A model generated the notes under the pieces. It saw only the letters and a list, made by a program, of their open reading frames with translations. It was not told the DNA's origin and did no database searches. From an uncultured Flavobacteriales bacterium (GTDB lineage Bacteria > Bacteroidota > Bacteroidia > Flavobacteriales_D > Sanyastnellaceae), in contig CALACF010000340.1 in assembly GCA_937890245.1 (NCBI GenBank), positions 1 to 7,330 on the forward strand: 7,330 bases of DNA, written 5' to 3'. Both the position numbers and the translations under genes were made by a program. Below, piece by piece: positions 5,964-7,330 of the stretch. How positions within the stretch are numbered: the first letter of the stretch is position 1; every line of letters begins with the position of its first letter.

Positions 5964-7013
5964 ATGGACACGACCCCAGCTATGGCAGCTACACCCAGCC
6001 CGCAAGCACCGCAGGCCGCACAGGCACCTGACATCCAAGCGCTGAATGAACGCATTGCAGCGGCCAGTGGATTTGTCGATGCGATTCGACATGAAATTGG
6101 CAAGGCAATTATCGGACAACACGACATGGTCGACAAGCTGCTGATCGGACTATTGGCCGATGGGCACGTGCTGCTTGAAGGTGTACCAGGTCTGGCCAAG
6201 ACGCTGGCCATACAGTCTTTGAGTGATTGCGTGGATTTGTCGTTTTCGAGGATTCAATTCACACCGGACTTGCTCCCGGCAGACGTGGTGGGCACGCAGA
6301 TTTACAACCAGAAGAAAGAGGAGTTCAGCGTGCGAAAGGGGCCGATTTTTGGCAATTTCATCCTCGCCGACGAGATCAACCGCGCACCGGCAAAAGTCCA
6401 ATCCGCCTTGCTCGAGGCCATGCAAGAACGGCAGGTCACCATTGGCGGCGAGACCTTTAAGTTGCCCGAACCATTTTTGGTGCTCGCAACCCAGAACCCG
6501 GTTGAGCAAGAAGGCACGTACCCCCTTCCCGAAGCCCAAGTCGACCGCTTCTTATTGAAGGTCGTGATTGGATACCCGACGCCAGAACAGGAGCAGGCGA
6601 TTGTTCGCCAGCAAGTCGCGCCTGGGGGCAAGCAAAAGGTGCAGGCCGTGGCCAAGCCAGAGGAAATCTTGAAGGCCCGGGCCTTGATTCGGGAGGTGTA
6701 CATGGACGAAAAAATCGAGCGCTACATCGTATCGCTCGTCTATGCCACGCGGAGCCCCGAGAATTACGGACTCGGACATTTGAAGCAGCTCATCGGTTTT
6801 GGGGCCTCGCCACGTGCTTCGATCGGACTTGCCCTGGCGGCAAAGGCGCACGCATTCATGAACCGCCGCGGCTTCGTCATTCCCGAGGACGTGCGGGCCG
6901 TAGCTATGGACGTCATGCGCCACCGGATTGGCCTAACATTCGAAGCAGAGGCGGAGGAAATTCGTCAGGAGCAGATTGTCACTGAGATTCTCGATCAAGT
7001 CGAGGTCCCTTAA
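5964..7013 (+). CDS. MoxR-family AAA+ ATPase
   Basis: This 349-residue AAA+ protein belongs to the MoxR group, chaperone-like ATPases usually encoded beside von Willebrand A-domain proteins and thought to help insert metals or fold and assemble client proteins. Visible motifs are Walker A GVPGLAKT (73-80), Walker B FILADE (132-137) followed by INRAPAKVQSALLEAMQE, sensor 1 around N178 (ATQNP), the strongly conserved EQEGTYPLPEAQVDRF (181-196) with the arginine finger at R195, and sensor 2 at GASPRA (R284). The C-terminal lid ends RHRIGLTFEAEAEE. An Ala/Pro/Gln-rich N-terminal stretch (about 1-22) is likely disordered. The ATG at 5964 is chosen because the consensus promoter lies just upstream; the open frame extends back to an ATG at 5868, which would be before the transcription start. 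The DUF58 gene starts nine bases after its stop. All key ATPase residues are present. Confidence 0.95.
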   Translation: MDTTPAMAATPSPQAPQAAQAPDIQALNERIAAASGFVDAIRHEIGKAIIGQHDMVDKLLIGLLADGHVLLEGVPGLAKTLAIQSLSDCVDLSFSRIQFTPDLLPADVVGTQIYNQKKEEFSVRKGPIFGNFILADEINRAPAKVQSALLEAMQERQVTIGGETFKLPEPFLVLATQNPVEQEGTYPLPEAQVDRFLLKVVIGYPTPEQEQAIVRQQVAPGGKQKVQAVAKPEEILKARALIREVYMDEKIERYIVSLVYATRSPENYGLGHLKQLIGFGASPRASIGLALAAKAHAFMNRRGFVIPEDVRAVAMDVMRHRIGLTFEAEAEEIRQEQIVTEILDQVEVP

Positions 7014-7022
7014 TATTCCAAT

Positions 7023-7330
7023 TTGGATACTGCAGAACTAATTCGTCGCGTCCGCCGCATCGAGCTGAGAACGCGTGGTTTGAGCAACCGCATTTTTTCG
7101 GGAGAGTACCACAGTGCCTTCAAGGGGCAAGGGATGGCTTTCCGGGAGAACCGCGCTTACCAGCCCGGCGATTCTATTCGCGCAATTGATTGGAATGTGA
7201 CAGCACGGATGAACAGCCCGTTTATCAAGGTGTTTGAGGAGGAACGCGAGCTGACGGCAATGCTGCTGGTGGACGTGAGCGCTTCAGGGTCGATGGGCAG
7301 TCGGGGCGGTACTGTGCGGCAGTTGGCTGC
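7023..7330 (+). CDS. DUF58 / vWA-like protein of the bat cluster, 3' end missing
   Basis: The frame runs from 7023 off the right edge, giving 102 visible residues. The start is probably TTG (7023-7025), giving MDTAELIRRVRRIELRTRGL, the typical N-terminus of these proteins. The next in-frame candidate, ATG at 7134, would delete conserved residues including IFSGEYHSAFKGQG. Further hallmarks are YQPGDSIRAIDWNVTAR (46-62) and the beginning of a vWA-like fold with the metal-site motif DVSAS (D84, S86, S88). DUF58 proteins nearly always follow moxR genes and form a module with them; in Bacteroidota the downstream genes are usually the BatA-BatE aerotolerance set, which is not visible here. The gene lies in the same frame as moxR, separated by its TAA plus nine bases, so the two are surely co-transcribed and may be translationally coupled. 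Partial only at the 3' end. Confidence 0.93.
   Translation, partial: MDTAELIRRVRRIELRTRGLSNRIFSGEYHSAFKGQGMAFRENRAYQPGDSIRAIDWNVTARMNSPFIKVFEEERELTAMLLVDVSASGSMGSRGGTVRQLA

Noticed and set aside
5423..6031. A 202-codon open frame on the + strand across the MazG-like gene and the moxR promoter
   Set aside because: It is antisense to the conserved MazG-like coding sequence and overlaps the moxR start in another frame; no family resemblance.
5816..6211. N-terminal extension of the MazG-like protein back to 6211 on the minus strand
   Set aside because: It would run through the divergent promoter region and antisense to the moxR start, with Ser/Ala/Cys-rich residues foreign to the family; the ATG at 5815 gives a normal-length protein.
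1..7330. CRISPR array, tRNA or rRNA genes, insertion sequences, phage or defence genes
   Set aside because: The window is densely filled by the genes listed and the short gaps show no repeat array, cloverleaf pattern or transposase-like reading frame.

Overview
The window looks like chromosomal DNA of a member of the Bacteroidota. The evidence is the TAnnTTTG-type -7 promoter boxes (one with TTG 19 bases upstream), the lack of clear Shine-Dalgarno sequences, the protein sequences (IF-3, a MazG-like protein with a long C-terminal tail, MoxR followed by DUF58) and the gene order. Base composition looks moderately GC-rich for the phylum. I cannot place the order securely; a Flavobacteriales-like lineage is a guess.

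Layout: (1) 1-623, the 3' end of a forward gene for a tetratricopeptide-repeat protein, meeting a strong two-way terminator at 669-706. (2) 735-3920, the reverse-strand translation operon thrS-infC-rpmI-rplT (threonyl-tRNA synthetase, initiation factor 3, ribosomal proteins L35 and L20), with a recognisable thrS promoter at 3948-3955. (3) 4101-4820, a forward gene for an exported protein with a bacterial SH3-like segment and no recognised function. (4) 4860-5815, a reverse pair: a MazG-like nucleotide pyrophosphohydrolase followed by a DUF4442 hotdog-fold thioesterase-like protein. (5) 5908-7330, a forward operon starting with a consensus promoter, a MoxR-family AAA+ ATPase and the 5' part of a DUF58 (von Willebrand A-like) protein. 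This is the usual head of the Bacteroidota 'bat' (aerotolerance) cluster.

How the parts work together: thrS-infC-rpmI-rplT supplies parts of the translation machinery and is conserved in many bacteria. MoxR and DUF58 are expected to work as a chaperone-like ATPase and its metal-binding vWA partner. The MazG/thioesterase pair and the SH3 protein have no clear link to the rest.

The window is mostly ordinary housekeeping DNA and I see no convincing new system. The points most worth checking are the probable non-AUG (AUC or AUU) start of infC with thrS ending six bases before it in the same frame, the TTG start of the DUF58 gene, the repeat-rich gap before rplT, the repeats around the thrS promoter, and the uncharacterised exported SH3 protein.
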